A DNA stretch of 64,000 nucleotides. It comes from Pediococcus cellicola. Its GTDB lineage: Bacteria > Bacillota > Bacilli > Lactobacillales > Lactobacillaceae. Numbering within the stretch: the stretch's first letter is position 1; the number at the start of each line of letters is the position of its first letter. The notes beneath the pieces were generated by a model that ran no database searches, was not told where the DNA came from, and saw only the letters and a list, made by a program, of their open reading frames with translations. The position numbers were made by a program, and so were the translations under genes. The stretch lies in contig NZ_JQBR01000008.1 in the NCBI RefSeq assembly GCF_001438655.1, positions 1 through 64,000 of the forward strand, given 5' to 3'. Positions 7,983-16,649 of this stretch are shown piece after piece.

Positions 7983-8474
7983 ATGAAATTATATATGGGA
8001 TTGTTGTTTAATAAAAAGCACCCGGTTGATTTATTTGCGCCAGTTACGGGTGTGCTTAAATCAATTGAAAAGGTTAGTGACGAAGTTTTTGCAAGTAAAG
8101 CAATGGGGGATGGTTTTGCTGTAGAACCTTCAAATGGTGAGATTTATGCGCCTGTAAATGGCACAGTAACTTCGGTATTTCCAACGAAACACGCCATTGG
8201 GTTGAAAACAAAAGACAAAAAAGACAAACTGGAAGTATTGGTACATTTGGGTATTGATACGGTCGAACTAAATGGTCAAGGATTCGAAGTTTTCGTTAAA
8301 GAAGGCGACGTGGTGTCACCCAAAACCAAATTGGCTAATGTGGATTTGAAATACTTGGCAAGTGAAAATAAGCCCGATGATATTATGGTGATTTTTACTA
8401 ATTTGGAAAAACGGTCTTTGAATTATGACTCCGGTGAGGTTAGTCATGGTGATAAGGTCGGTACGGTTGAATAA
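7983..8474 (+). CDS. PTS EIIA, glucose type (Crr-like)
   Basis: A 163-residue soluble EIIA-Glc domain. It shows the FAPVTGVL start, FPTKHAIGL (His70) and the phosphorylated histidine in VLVHLGIDTVELNG (His88). It would pass phosphate from HPr to Cys28 of the EIIBC encoded at 5755, which lacks its own EIIA. A GAGGAAAGG ribosome site precedes ATG 7983. ATG 7995 (MGLLF) is an alternative start and GTG 7971 is less likely. It is the last gene of the operon and is followed by a strong bidirectional terminator. Confidence 0.85.
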   Translation: MKLYMGLLFNKKHPVDLFAPVTGVLKSIEKVSDEVFASKAMGDGFAVEPSNGEIYAPVNGTVTSVFPTKHAIGLKTKDKKDKLEVLVHLGIDTVELNGQGFEVFVKEGDVVSPKTKLANVDLKYLASENKPDDIMVIFTNLEKRSLNYDSGEVSHGDKVGTVE

Positions 8475-8515
8475 GTTGAATGTATAGGAACATGTGTTGA
8501 GCATGTTGAAAAATT

Positions 8516-8567
8516 AAAAATAAGGTAGTCTTACAAGTACTTGAAATTGTAAGGCTACCTTATTTTT
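8516..8567. terminator. Bidirectional intrinsic terminator
   Basis: A 21-bp stem with one G-T pair (8516-8536 with 8547-8567) is flanked by A and T tracts on both sides. It separates the convergent EIIA (plus) and GntR (minus) genes. Confidence 0.85.
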
Positions 8568-8569
8568 GT

Positions 8570-9268
8570 CTAAATATCAGTTTCAACAGACCGGTACTCA
8601 AAAACTTCCGGAATATGTTTATCAACTGAATACTCAAATGCAGTTCCGTCATCTAGGTAAACAGTTTGCATAATTTGCATGAGAAAATCCTTGTTTGTCA
8701 AATTAAGAAATTTTTTGTCATCTTCATTTGGTCGAACACCAGTTATTAAAAAGTCAGAGCTAGAAATTCTTTTATTTAAAGTGTGCCGTATATACTCATA
8801 AATTGAATTTTTTAACACTTTCTCTGTTAGTCCTGGAATTACATTAATTGGCATGTATACATACTCAATAATAATCGGCTTGTTTCTTAAAATACGAACC
8901 CGTTCAATGTTATAGACAAAATCTGTAGATGAGATTTGTAGCTTCTTTGCTGCTTCTTTGGAAGGGCGATCAACACTAAAGTGTATTATCTTAGTGTGCA
9001 AATCTTTTTTAGAAAAGCGTGAAGAGTTACCAGATAACGGAATACTTTTCTTTTTTCCTTGAGTATTCATTTTTACATAAATACCACTACCTTGGCGCCG
9101 CTCAATATATCCTCTACTTTGTGCAATATCAAGGCCTTTTTTTACTGTCATTGCGCTGACATTAAGTTTTTTTGCAAGTTCATTTATGGTGGGCATTTTA
9201 ATTCCATAACTATATTTCCCAGTTTCTATTCCTTCTCTTATATGTTCTACAACAAGCATGTACTTCAT
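8570..9268 (-). CDS. GntR-family regulator with UTRA domain
   Basis: A 232-residue HutC-subfamily regulator. The winged helix covers about residues 1-70, including TINELAKKLNVSAMTVKKGL and ERRQGSGIYV. The C-terminal UTRA domain binds a phosphorylated sugar or similar effector (NIERVRILRNKPIIIEYVY). ATG 9268 is preferred over the first ATG at 9316 because GAGG lies 8 nt upstream. It is divergent from the GH1-manA-EIIC operon, which it most likely represses, and it has its own promoter at 9326-9354. Confidence 0.87.
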   Translation of the reverse strand: MKYMLVVEHIREGIETGKYSYGIKMPTINELAKKLNVSAMTVKKGLDIAQSRGYIERRQGSGIYVKMNTQGKKKSIPLSGNSSRFSKKDLHTKIIHFSVDRPSKEAAKKLQISSTDFVYNIERVRILRNKPIIIEYVYMPINVIPGLTEKVLKNSIYEYIRHTLNKRISSSDFLITGVRPNEDDKKFLNLTNKDFLMQIMQTVYLDDGTAFEYSVDKHIPEVFEYRSVETDI

Positions 9269-9325
9269 AAACTTCACCTCGATATTTAATAAGGACTTAG
9301 AATTAATTGTTCTCATATGTTAATT

Positions 9326-9354
9326 ATTATAGCATTCTAACCAATACATACCAA
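9326..9354 (-). promoter_or_regulatory. Promoter of the gntR-type gene
   Basis: On the minus strand TTGGTA (9354-9349) and TATAAT (9331-9326) are separated by 17 bp. Transcription starts about 50 nt before the ATG. Confidence 0.65.
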
Positions 9355-9393
9355 CGCTTTTTAAAATTGTTACGTATTAATTATAAAAAAAGC

Positions 9394-9421
9394 TGTACAA
9401 ATATAAAAATACATATATAAT
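9394..9421 (+). promoter_or_regulatory. Probable promoter of the GH1-manA operon
   Basis: TATAAT at 9416-9421 is clear. The -35 (TGTACA, 9394-9399, 16-bp spacer) is weak. A cre site follows directly downstream. Confidence 0.45.
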
Positions 9422-9427
9422 AGTCAA

Positions 9428-9441
9428 TGAAAGCGCTGTTA
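9428..9441. promoter_or_regulatory. cre (CcpA) site downstream of the promoter
   Basis: TGAAAGCGCTGTTA closely matches the cre consensus TGWAANCGNTNWCA. It lies 6 nt after the -10, a position that gives repression. Confidence 0.65.
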
Positions 9442-9471
9442 TAGAATCGGTAAATTGAAAGGAGAATAATA

Positions 9472-10884
9472 ATGAAAAAGGAGTTAAAATCCAATTTTCT
9501 ATGGGGTGGTGCCATAAGCAATGTACAAGCAGAAGGAGGCATCTTAGAGGGTAACAGAGGTGAAAATGTTTACGATCAATTACAAGTAGTGCCTGAATTT
9601 GGTCAAACTAGTCAAGGTAATACTAATATAGCGTCAAACCATTACTTTCAATTTAAAGAAGATATAGATCTGATGAAAAAAATGGGTTTTCGCGCGTATC
9701 GCTTATCAATTGAATGGTCAAGGATTCATCCAAAAGGTGATGAAGAAACACCGAACGAAGATGGATTGAAATATTACGACGAGATGATAAATTATCTGTT
9801 AAAAAACAACATTGAACCGATTGTTTCATTGGTCCATTTTGATATGCCGGCGTTTCTTTCAAAAAAATATAATGGTTTTTTGAATCCTAAGGTAATTTCA
9901 TTCTATTTACGGCATGTGGAACAAGTGGTAACTCATTTTAAAAATCGTGTGACTTACTGGATTACGTATAACGAAATAAATACTGCACCTTTTGACAACA
10001 TGTCATATCTTGTGGCTGGCAGCAAAAGACCCAGTGGAATGAGTAAAATGCAGTTTTTTCACGATATATTTTATAATACAGAACGAGCTTCATCATTAGC
10101 TATTAATCGTATCAGAGAGTTATCACCAAAAGCAAAAATTTCGGGAATGATAACAGTAAATGAAGTTCATGCAAAGCGTAATAATTCTTTAGATAGATTT
10201 GCTGCACATTTGAAAAATGAATTTAACGTAACACTTTTTGGAGATTTGATGTGCAAAGGATACTACTCAGCGTTTTATACTAAGTTTTTGGATCTCAATG
10301 GTATTGATTACTCAAATGATGATTTATCAGTAAATAAAATAGCAGCAGAAAATATGGATTTCTTGTCTGTAAGTTGTTATCAAACAAGAGTAATTGAAAG
10401 TAATGTTTCACCTACTGATATTAAACAAATTAATAAAATTATTTTTGAAGTGCCTGATGAACCTAATCCAGAATTAGGAGCTAGTCACTGGGGATGGACA
10501 ATTGATCCAATTGGCTTTCGCGAAGAACTGAATCAGTTATACAACCAATATAAAAAACCGTTATTTGTTGTAGAAAATGGAATAGGTTTGCAAGAAGGGA
10601 AAACGACCGAGGAAACTATTAATGATTATCCACGAATTGAATATCATAAAAAGTATATTAAAAATATGATGGATGCCATTAATTTAGATGGGGTTGATGT
10701 GTTGGGCTACTTGATTTGGTCACCTATTGATATTCTGAGCAGTCATAAAGAAATGAAAAAAAGATACGGATTTATTTATATCTCGCCAATGCAGAATAAA
10801 AAAATGAAAAGAATACCAAAAAAGTCATTTTTCTGGTATCAAAAATTAATCAAAGAAAATGGAGCAATTGTTTATGAAAAATAA
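9472..10884 (+). CDS. GH1 6-phospho-beta-glycosidase
   Basis: A 470-residue family 1 glycosidase. It begins FLWGGAISNVQAEGG. The acid/base Glu168 is in TYNEIN and the nucleophile Glu368 in VVENGIG. The end contains KKRYGFIYI, whose Lys/Tyr are typical of enzymes that bind the 6-phosphate of PTS-imported disaccharides. It is the first gene of an operon with mannose-6-P isomerase, a cellobiose-type EIIC and a Gfo/Idh oxidoreductase. The next gene starts 11 bases before its stop. The isomerase suggests the cleaved disaccharide yields mannose-6-P, so a 6-phospho-beta-mannosidase or mixed activity is possible. The family does not settle this. Confidence 0.88.
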   Translation: MKKELKSNFLWGGAISNVQAEGGILEGNRGENVYDQLQVVPEFGQTSQGNTNIASNHYFQFKEDIDLMKKMGFRAYRLSIEWSRIHPKGDEETPNEDGLKYYDEMINYLLKNNIEPIVSLVHFDMPAFLSKKYNGFLNPKVISFYLRHVEQVVTHFKNRVTYWITYNEINTAPFDNMSYLVAGSKRPSGMSKMQFFHDIFYNTERASSLAINRIRELSPKAKISGMITVNEVHAKRNNSLDRFAAHLKNEFNVTLFGDLMCKGYYSAFYTKFLDLNGIDYSNDDLSVNKIAAENMDFLSVSCYQTRVIESNVSPTDIKQINKIIFEVPDEPNPELGASHWGWTIDPIGFREELNQLYNQYKKPLFVVENGIGLQEGKTTEETINDYPRIEYHKKYIKNMMDAINLDGVDVLGYLIWSPIDILSSHKEMKKRYGFIYISPMQNKKMKRIPKKSFFWYQKLIKENGAIVYEK

Positions 10885-11845
10885 TTTATTGTTTTTTAAA
10901 GTAGTTCCTCGGCAAGCAATTTGGGGCGGAAATAGAGTGAAAAAGTATTTCGGATATGATGTACCAGATACAACTGGACAAGTTTGGGCATTTTCTGCTC
11001 AGACAGATGGAGAAACAATTTGTCAGAACGGTTCTTTTAAAGGATTGGGGTTAAAGGAACTTTGGAAAGAATATCCGGAGTTGTTTCAAAGTAAAAACAA
11101 AAATTTTCCTTATATCATTTCTCTTGTAGCTCCGGTAGATAATTTAAGTGTTCAAGTTCACCCTACAGATACTGTAGCAAAGAAGTTGGGATACGAAAAT
11201 GGCAAAAATGAGGCTTGGGTATTATTAAAGACGGAGTCCAAAACATCACTAATTTATGGTTCGAAAATTCCAATCCCAGATTTATTAAAAAAAATTAAAA
11301 ATCAAGATTTTAATGACGTTTTTAATTCCCAAGATACTAAAAAAGGAGATTTCTTTTATATACCTGCAGGCACTATTCATGGTTTGGGTAAGGGAAATAT
11401 TGCATATGAAATTCAACAGTCAACCGATTTAACTTTTCGTGTTTATGATTATGAACGACGAGAAAAAGATGGAAGAGCACGGCAACTAGATATTCCTGAT
11501 GCGATTGAAAGTATTAAGAATAGCAATCCTCAAAATAACACTACCCTTAATTTTGTACATCCGAAAGCTAAGGATTTAATTAATAATGATAATGTTTCTG
11601 TGCATGAATATATAAATAATGAGTCATTTGTTATTACTAGCATTACAGTAAAAGGAAAAGTTGAATTAAGTAAACAAGGCTATTGGCTAACAACTGTCAG
11701 TGAGGGCAGCGGTAAATTAAATGGAACAAAAATTCAATTTGCTGATAATTTTATTGTTCCTGCTATAACTGACAAAGTAATATTGGAAGGTAATTTCACT
11801 TTAATGATTACGTCGGAAAAAAGAACAATCGTTGAAGGTTCATGA
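10874..11845 (+). CDS. manA: Mannose-6-phosphate isomerase, class I
   Basis: A 323-residue zinc-dependent isomerase converting mannose-6-P to fructose-6-P in the cytosol. Zinc-ligand motifs are visible: SVQVHP (Gln/His), KNEAW (Glu) and PAGTIHGLG (His). The catalytic arginine region YDYERREKDG is also present. An earlier ATG at 10859 is in frame, but GGAG at 10861-10864 places the start at ATG 10874, overlapping the GH1 stop. Being translationally coupled to a GH1 gene, it probably handles the mannose-6-P released by that enzyme and is not only housekeeping. Confidence 0.9.
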   Translation: MKNNLLFFKVVPRQAIWGGNRVKKYFGYDVPDTTGQVWAFSAQTDGETICQNGSFKGLGLKELWKEYPELFQSKNKNFPYIISLVAPVDNLSVQVHPTDTVAKKLGYENGKNEAWVLLKTESKTSLIYGSKIPIPDLLKKIKNQDFNDVFNSQDTKKGDFFYIPAGTIHGLGKGNIAYEIQQSTDLTFRVYDYERREKDGRARQLDIPDAIESIKNSNPQNNTTLNFVHPKAKDLINNDNVSVHEYINNESFVITSITVKGKVELSKQGYWLTTVSEGSGKLNGTKIQFADNFIVPAITDKVILEGNFTLMITSEKRTIVEGS

Positions 11846-11859
11846 GGAGGCAAAGGGTT

Positions 11860-13137
11860 ATGAATAATAGTAAAAGTACAAACAAATTACTAGATAAAAT
11901 GATGTCAATGGCTGGAGTTGTTGGTAAACTATCTCATGTTTCGTGGATTGAAGCTATTCAAAATGGAATGATAGCCACTACTGCACCAATCTTAATCGGA
12001 AGTATATTTCTAATTCTATCAATTTTTGCACAACCAGATTTAGGTAATTCTAAGACAGCTTTATTACCATTTCTAGCACCATATGCAACCCAACTGAATA
12101 TTGTTAATAGCATGACTTTAGGATTTGTTGGACTGTACGCAGCATATGGGATTGCAAAATCCTATGGCGAAATATTAAATGTTGACACAACACAATCTGG
12201 ACTATTAGGATTAATTTCATTTTTCTTTATCACGTATAGTGGTCCAGATGCAAAAAGTATGTTTTCGGTAACGTTTTTTGGCACAACAGGATTATTTGCA
12301 GCAATGATTGTTAGTTTATTATCGGTAAAGCTGTATGCGGTTTTTCTGAAACATAATATAACTATTAAATTGCCAAGCAGTGTGCCACCCAAAGTTGGTA
12401 GTACTTTTGCATCGTTAATTCCTATGACAGTTGTTATTGTTGTATGTTGGTCAATTAGAACCTTGGCTAATTTTAATTTTACACAATGGCTAACTACCGC
12501 ATTGGCACCGGTTTTGAATGGCTCAGATTCCTTATGGGGATATACATTAATCACTTTATTAGTAGTTTTGTTATGGTCAATCGGATTAAACGGGCCGGCC
12601 ATGTTGGGGGCCATTATAACACCAATAACAACAGCAGATTTAGTTGCAAATGCCGCTGCAAAAGTTGCTGGGAATCCATTACCGCATATTTGGACAAATG
12701 CATTTCAATATAGTTTTATTTGGATTGGGGCAGTTTTTCCAGTTGTTATTTGGTATATACTATCTAAAAATAAAGGGAAAAGAGCACTCGGAGTTGCTGC
12801 AGCACCTGCTTTATTCTTTAACATTATTGAACCCACTATGTTTGGATCTCCAGTGGCCATGAATCCTGTGTTGATGATACCATTTATTTTCAATGGTGTT
12901 GTGGGATGCATGATAGGTTATATATCAGTGATGATTGGATTTGTTGCTCGACCATTTGCTGAAGTGCCATGGGCAACACCAGCGCCTTTTTCAGGAGTAC
13001 TTATTACTGGTGATTGGAAAATTTTGATTGTTCAAGCTTTGGTACTTGCGGTTGGATTAGTTACCTATTATCCATTTATTCGTATGGATATTGAAAACTC
13101 AGAAAAAATTGCATTAAAACAGAATATGAAAAATTGA
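11860..13137 (+). CDS. PTS EIIC, lactose/cellobiose family
   Basis: A 425-residue polytopic permease of the CelB type, with the substrate-site region FNIIEPTMFGSPVAMNP and the terminal VPWATPAPFSG. It spans the membrane and delivers a beta-disaccharide for phosphorylation. No Lac-family EIIA or EIIB is encoded in the window, so it must share partners from elsewhere. AGGAGG (11845-11850) is 9 nt before ATG 11860, so this is the start and not the ATG at 11842. It lies in the GH1-manA operon. Confidence 0.87.
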   Translation: MNNSKSTNKLLDKMMSMAGVVGKLSHVSWIEAIQNGMIATTAPILIGSIFLILSIFAQPDLGNSKTALLPFLAPYATQLNIVNSMTLGFVGLYAAYGIAKSYGEILNVDTTQSGLLGLISFFFITYSGPDAKSMFSVTFFGTTGLFAAMIVSLLSVKLYAVFLKHNITIKLPSSVPPKVGSTFASLIPMTVVIVVCWSIRTLANFNFTQWLTTALAPVLNGSDSLWGYTLITLLVVLLWSIGLNGPAMLGAIITPITTADLVANAAAKVAGNPLPHIWTNAFQYSFIWIGAVFPVVIWYILSKNKGKRALGVAAAPALFFNIIEPTMFGSPVAMNPVLMIPFIFNGVVGCMIGYISVMIGFVARPFAEVPWATPAPFSGVLITGDWKILIVQALVLAVGLVTYYPFIRMDIENSEKIALKQNMKN

Positions 13138-13160
13138 TTTTTTGAAGAGGTATTGCTTTG

Positions 13161-14153
13161 ATGAAGATTGTAAATTGGGGAATTGTCGGTCTCGGAAAAA
13201 TGGCGAATTCCTTTGCAGATGATTTTCCAGAAATGCAAGAAATATATGGTTGTGCCTCGTATCTGGGTGGAAAGTCACATGCTAAAGAATTTGCAAAAAA
13301 TCACGGAATAAAAAAGTTTTATGATAATTATGAGCAAATGTTAGCAGATGAAAACATTGATGTAATTTATGTTGCTACTGTTACAAGTGCCCACTACACG
13401 TGTATCAAAAAAGCTCTCTTAGCTAATAAACACGTAATGGCTGAAAAAGCAATTACGCTAAATTCTAGTGAATTAAGAGAATTGATGAATATCGCACAGA
13501 AGAAACATCTTATATTAATGGAAGCTCAAACAATATTTCATATGCCTCTATTTTCTTTAATATCACAAATTGCAAATGAAAAACAACTCGGTAGATTACG
13601 AACAATTCAAGTAACATGGGGATCATATATTCAGCATAAGCATGATCCAAGGCTTCTTGGACTAGATACTGGTGGTGGCGCATTATTGGATATAGGCGTT
13701 TATGCATTTAGTTTTGCTCGTTTGTTTATGTCTGAAACTCCAGAACTCATTGGGACTAAAATGGTTAAGTACAAAACTGGAGTGGATGATCAATCTAGTT
13801 TTTTACTTGATAATTGTAATAACGAACAAGTCACAATTGCTCTTAATTTAGCGGCAAGAATGCCTAGATTAGGATTAGTAGTTTTTGAAAATGGCTTTTT
13901 TACAGTTGAAAATTTTGCACGAGCTACCACCGCTACTTTTACAGATGCAGACTTACATTCGAAGATGATTTCTGCAGGTGATATGAGCAAGGCAATTACG
14001 TATGAAGTTGAGGATATGAAACGAGCAATTATAACTAAAAAAAATCCAACTCTGGAAATGACTAGAGATGTAATGACTGTAATGAGTAAGGCACGAAAAG
14101 AGTGGAAACTGCGTTTTGAGGGTGAGAAACAACCTATTAGTAGAAAGAACTAA
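13161..14153 (+). CDS. Gfo/Idh/MocA-family oxidoreductase
   Basis: A 330-residue NAD(P)-dependent dehydrogenase-like protein. It has an N-terminal Rossmann fold (NWGIVGLGKMANSF), DVIYVATVTSAHY, and AEKAITLN in place of the more common EKP motif. The C-terminal half carries GGGALLDIGVYAF. Family members oxidise or epimerise sugars. As the last gene of the GH1-manA-EIIC operon it may act on the aglycone or on an oxidised sugar in the substrate. The start is ATG 13161, behind GAAGAGG, rather than the TTG three bases earlier. Confidence 0.82.
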   Translation: MKIVNWGIVGLGKMANSFADDFPEMQEIYGCASYLGGKSHAKEFAKNHGIKKFYDNYEQMLADENIDVIYVATVTSAHYTCIKKALLANKHVMAEKAITLNSSELRELMNIAQKKHLILMEAQTIFHMPLFSLISQIANEKQLGRLRTIQVTWGSYIQHKHDPRLLGLDTGGGALLDIGVYAFSFARLFMSETPELIGTKMVKYKTGVDDQSSFLLDNCNNEQVTIALNLAARMPRLGLVVFENGFFTVENFARATTATFTDADLHSKMISAGDMSKAITYEVEDMKRAIITKKNPTLEMTRDVMTVMSKARKEWKLRFEGEKQPISRKN

Positions 14154-14172
14154 TTTAGTAATAAAAGATGTG

Positions 14173-14218
14173 AAATAAGTTATCAATATTGGTTATTAAT
14201 GTTGATAACTTATTTTTT
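14173..14218 (+). terminator. Intrinsic terminator of the GH1-manA operon
   Basis: AAATAAGTTATCAA (14173-14186) pairs perfectly with its complement at 14202-14215, and the T-rich tail continues to 14218. Confidence 0.85.
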
Positions 14219-14230
14219 GTGTTGTCATAC

Positions 14231-14350
14231 TTTTTGATCAAAAAATAACGATTTAGAAGATTTTATGTAAGATTTAGAACACAATATAATGCGTATAATT
14301 TTTCGATCTAATAGGGGACAAAATATGTCTCCCAAAGGTAAGCGCTTCCT
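14231..14350. promoter_or_regulatory. Control region of the rpiR-GH1-EIIBCA operon
   Basis: This stretch holds a perfect palindrome TTTTTGATCAAAAA (14231-14244), which could be an RpiR operator. It also holds two -10-like TATAAT sequences (14285-14299) and a bulged hairpin, GGGGACA with TGTCTCCC (14314-14333). A cre-like site GGTAAGCGCTTCCT lies at 14337-14350. No clear -35 can be assigned. Confidence 0.45.
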
Positions 14351-14394
14351 ATGTATACTAAGAATGTAATTTACTTGGCCAAGGAGATTATTAG

Positions 14395-15192
14395 ATGAAC
14401 AACGAAAGATTGAGTTTACTGTCCAATATGACACATATTTTTAATGAGAACCAAATTGGATCTGCTGATTACGAACTCGCAAAATTCTTTTTGAAAAATT
14501 ATGCGAGCATTTCGAAAATGAACATTTATGATGTTGCTGATCAGAATCACGTGTCGCGTGCAACGGTTCGCAGATTCTGTGATCGCTTAGGTTACAACAA
14601 CTTTAAGGAAATGAAGGCTCATTTCGGAGACTTCAATGAAGGAATTGAAAAATATCGGCACTTTTATAGCGGAAATAATTTTCGAACAAAGTTAGTGGCG
14701 CAGCTAAATTCTATGATGGCTGAACTAAACATTCGAATGAATACGCCTGAAAAAAATTCGATCATTAAATCTATGCTTGATGCCGATGATGTTTATATTT
14801 TTGCGTCAAGTCGGGTTGCGACGTCGGTGCTGGCCTTTCAGCAAGAATTAGTTAATTTTGGATTAACAATTCATATAGCAGATACACAGGAAGATATTCA
14901 GGCATTTAAACCATTTTTGTCTACTAAAAGTTTAATTATTGTTTTTTCAATTACCGGTGTTTTTGCAGATTCAATTTGGCAAACAATGGTAAGTGTTCCA
15001 GGGAGAAAAATATTATTCACCCTAAAACGGGATGTGACGTTTAATCGAACTTTTGACAAAATCTACCACTTTCGTGAACAAGGAAATTCTAAAATAAATG
15101 ATCAACTTTATTATACCTATGGCATGAATTTTATTTTGGATATCTTATTTAAAGACTACTTAGATTATATATACAAGAAAGAAGAGAGATAA
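14395..15192 (+). CDS. RpiR/MurR-family transcriptional regulator
   Basis: A 265-residue regulator. The N-terminal RpiR helix-turn-helix includes DVADQNHVSRATVRRFCDRL (about residues 47-66). The C-terminal SIS domain, which binds a phosphosugar, covers about residues 105-260 (VYIFASSRVA). AAGGAG precedes the ATG. Its stop is 3 bases before the GH1 start, so it is the first gene of its own target operon and probably senses a beta-glucoside phosphate. Confidence 0.87.
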   Translation: MNNERLSLLSNMTHIFNENQIGSADYELAKFFLKNYASISKMNIYDVADQNHVSRATVRRFCDRLGYNNFKEMKAHFGDFNEGIEKYRHFYSGNNFRTKLVAQLNSMMAELNIRMNTPEKNSIIKSMLDADDVYIFASSRVATSVLAFQQELVNFGLTIHIADTQEDIQAFKPFLSTKSLIIVFSITGVFADSIWQTMVSVPGRKILFTLKRDVTFNRTFDKIYHFREQGNSKINDQLYYTYGMNFILDILFKDYLDYIYKKEER

Positions 15193-15194
15193 AA

Positions 15195-16649
15195 ATGCAT
15201 TACAAAAAGAATCCTATTTTCCCAGCACGCTTTATGTGGGGCGCTTCTAGTGCAGCATGGCAAGTAGAAGGTGCAGTAAATGAAGATGGTCGGACTCCCG
15301 CAATTATCGATTTAAACTCTAAAACGAAAACGGGATATGCAGATAATTCAATTGCATCAGATCATTATCATCACTATAAAGAAGATGTGGAACTCATGAA
15401 GAAGGCCGGGTTTACATCTTACCGTTTTTCAATTTCGTGGTCACGCATCTATCCTGATGACAGTGGTGTTCCCAATCAATTAGGAATTGATTTTTATAAT
15501 AACTTAATTGATGAATTGGTTAAAAATGGCATCGAACCAATTGTGACTTTGTATCATTATGACATGCCGGTATGGGTAGATAAAAAGTATAACGGTTGGT
15601 ATGGCCGTGGCATTATTGCAGCCTTTGATCAATACGTACGTACCTGCTTCAAGGAATTTGGGGATCGTGTTAAGTACTGGTTATCTATTAACGAACAAAA
15701 CATGCAGATTTGTTATGGTAAATGGCTTGGTGTCTGCAAAAATGACGAAACCTGGTTTGAGGATCAGTGGAAAGTCAATAATATTATGAATGTCTGTCAT
15801 GCAAAAGCTGTAATTGCTTGTCATGAGCTTGTTGAAGGCGGGAAAATCGGTCCAGTTCCGGGATATGTGCCAATTTACCCAGAAACATGTAACCCTAAGG
15901 ACCAGATTGCTGCTCAAAATGCGGAAGAATTAACTGAAAAAGTGTGGAATGATTTTTACGCACACCAAAAATACAATGGCTTTATCAAGTCCTATTGGCG
16001 AGAAAACAATATTGATCCTGATATTCGTCCAGAAGACTTAGAAGATTTTTCTCAAGCCAAAATTGATTTCTTTGGTGTTAATTGTTATCGATCCAACACC
16101 GCCAAATATGCGGCTCCAGATGCCGAACCTAAAGATTATATTTTGAATAAATCAGGAGAAAAAGGTAACTTACAATTTCCTGTTGTGCCTGGGGTATACG
16201 CGCTAACTAATAATCCATTTGTTAAAACAACCGATTGGGACTGGGAGATTGATCCAGTCGCAATGCGATACAGTTTACGTTATATTTGGGATCATTATCA
16301 ATTACCAATGGTTATTACTGAAAATGGCTATGGTGCACATGAAGAAGTTGCTGAAGACGGAAAAGTACATGATCCACAACGAATCCAATTTTTACGTGAA
16401 CAAATTTATCAAGTTGGTCGTGCTATTCAGGACGGGTGTGAAGTTATTGGGTACAATCCTTGGTCATTTACAGATTTACTAAGTACTGGAAATGGTATGT
16501 CAAAACGCTATGGGTTAGTGTTTATCAACACAACAGATAGTGATGTTCGTGATTTACGTCGGATTCCTAAAGACTCGTATTATTGGTATTCAAACTTAAT
16601 TAAGTCTAATGGACAAGACTGGGGTGTGGATGGCAATGCAAAATTATGA
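15195..16649 (+). CDS. GH1 6-phospho-beta-glucosidase
   Basis: A 484-residue GH1 enzyme. The N-terminus reads FMWGASSAAWQVEGA. The acid/base is Glu167 (SINEQN), the nucleophile Glu376 (TENGYG), and the phosphate-binding end is SKRYGLVFIN. It would split the phosphorylated beta-glucoside imported by the EIIBCA encoded next. The permease start overlaps its last codons, indicating translational coupling. The length fits bacterial phospho-beta-glucosidases. Cellobiose, arbutin/salicin-type or gentiobiose substrates are all possible. Confidence 0.9.
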   Translation: MHYKKNPIFPARFMWGASSAAWQVEGAVNEDGRTPAIIDLNSKTKTGYADNSIASDHYHHYKEDVELMKKAGFTSYRFSISWSRIYPDDSGVPNQLGIDFYNNLIDELVKNGIEPIVTLYHYDMPVWVDKKYNGWYGRGIIAAFDQYVRTCFKEFGDRVKYWLSINEQNMQICYGKWLGVCKNDETWFEDQWKVNNIMNVCHAKAVIACHELVEGGKIGPVPGYVPIYPETCNPKDQIAAQNAEELTEKVWNDFYAHQKYNGFIKSYWRENNIDPDIRPEDLEDFSQAKIDFFGVNCYRSNTAKYAAPDAEPKDYILNKSGEKGNLQFPVVPGVYALTNNPFVKTTDWDWEIDPVAMRYSLRYIWDHYQLPMVITENGYGAHEEVAEDGKVHDPQRIQFLREQIYQVGRAIQDGCEVIGYNPWSFTDLLSTGNGMSKRYGLVFINTTDSDVRDLRRIPKDSYYWYSNLIKSNGQDWGVDGNAKL

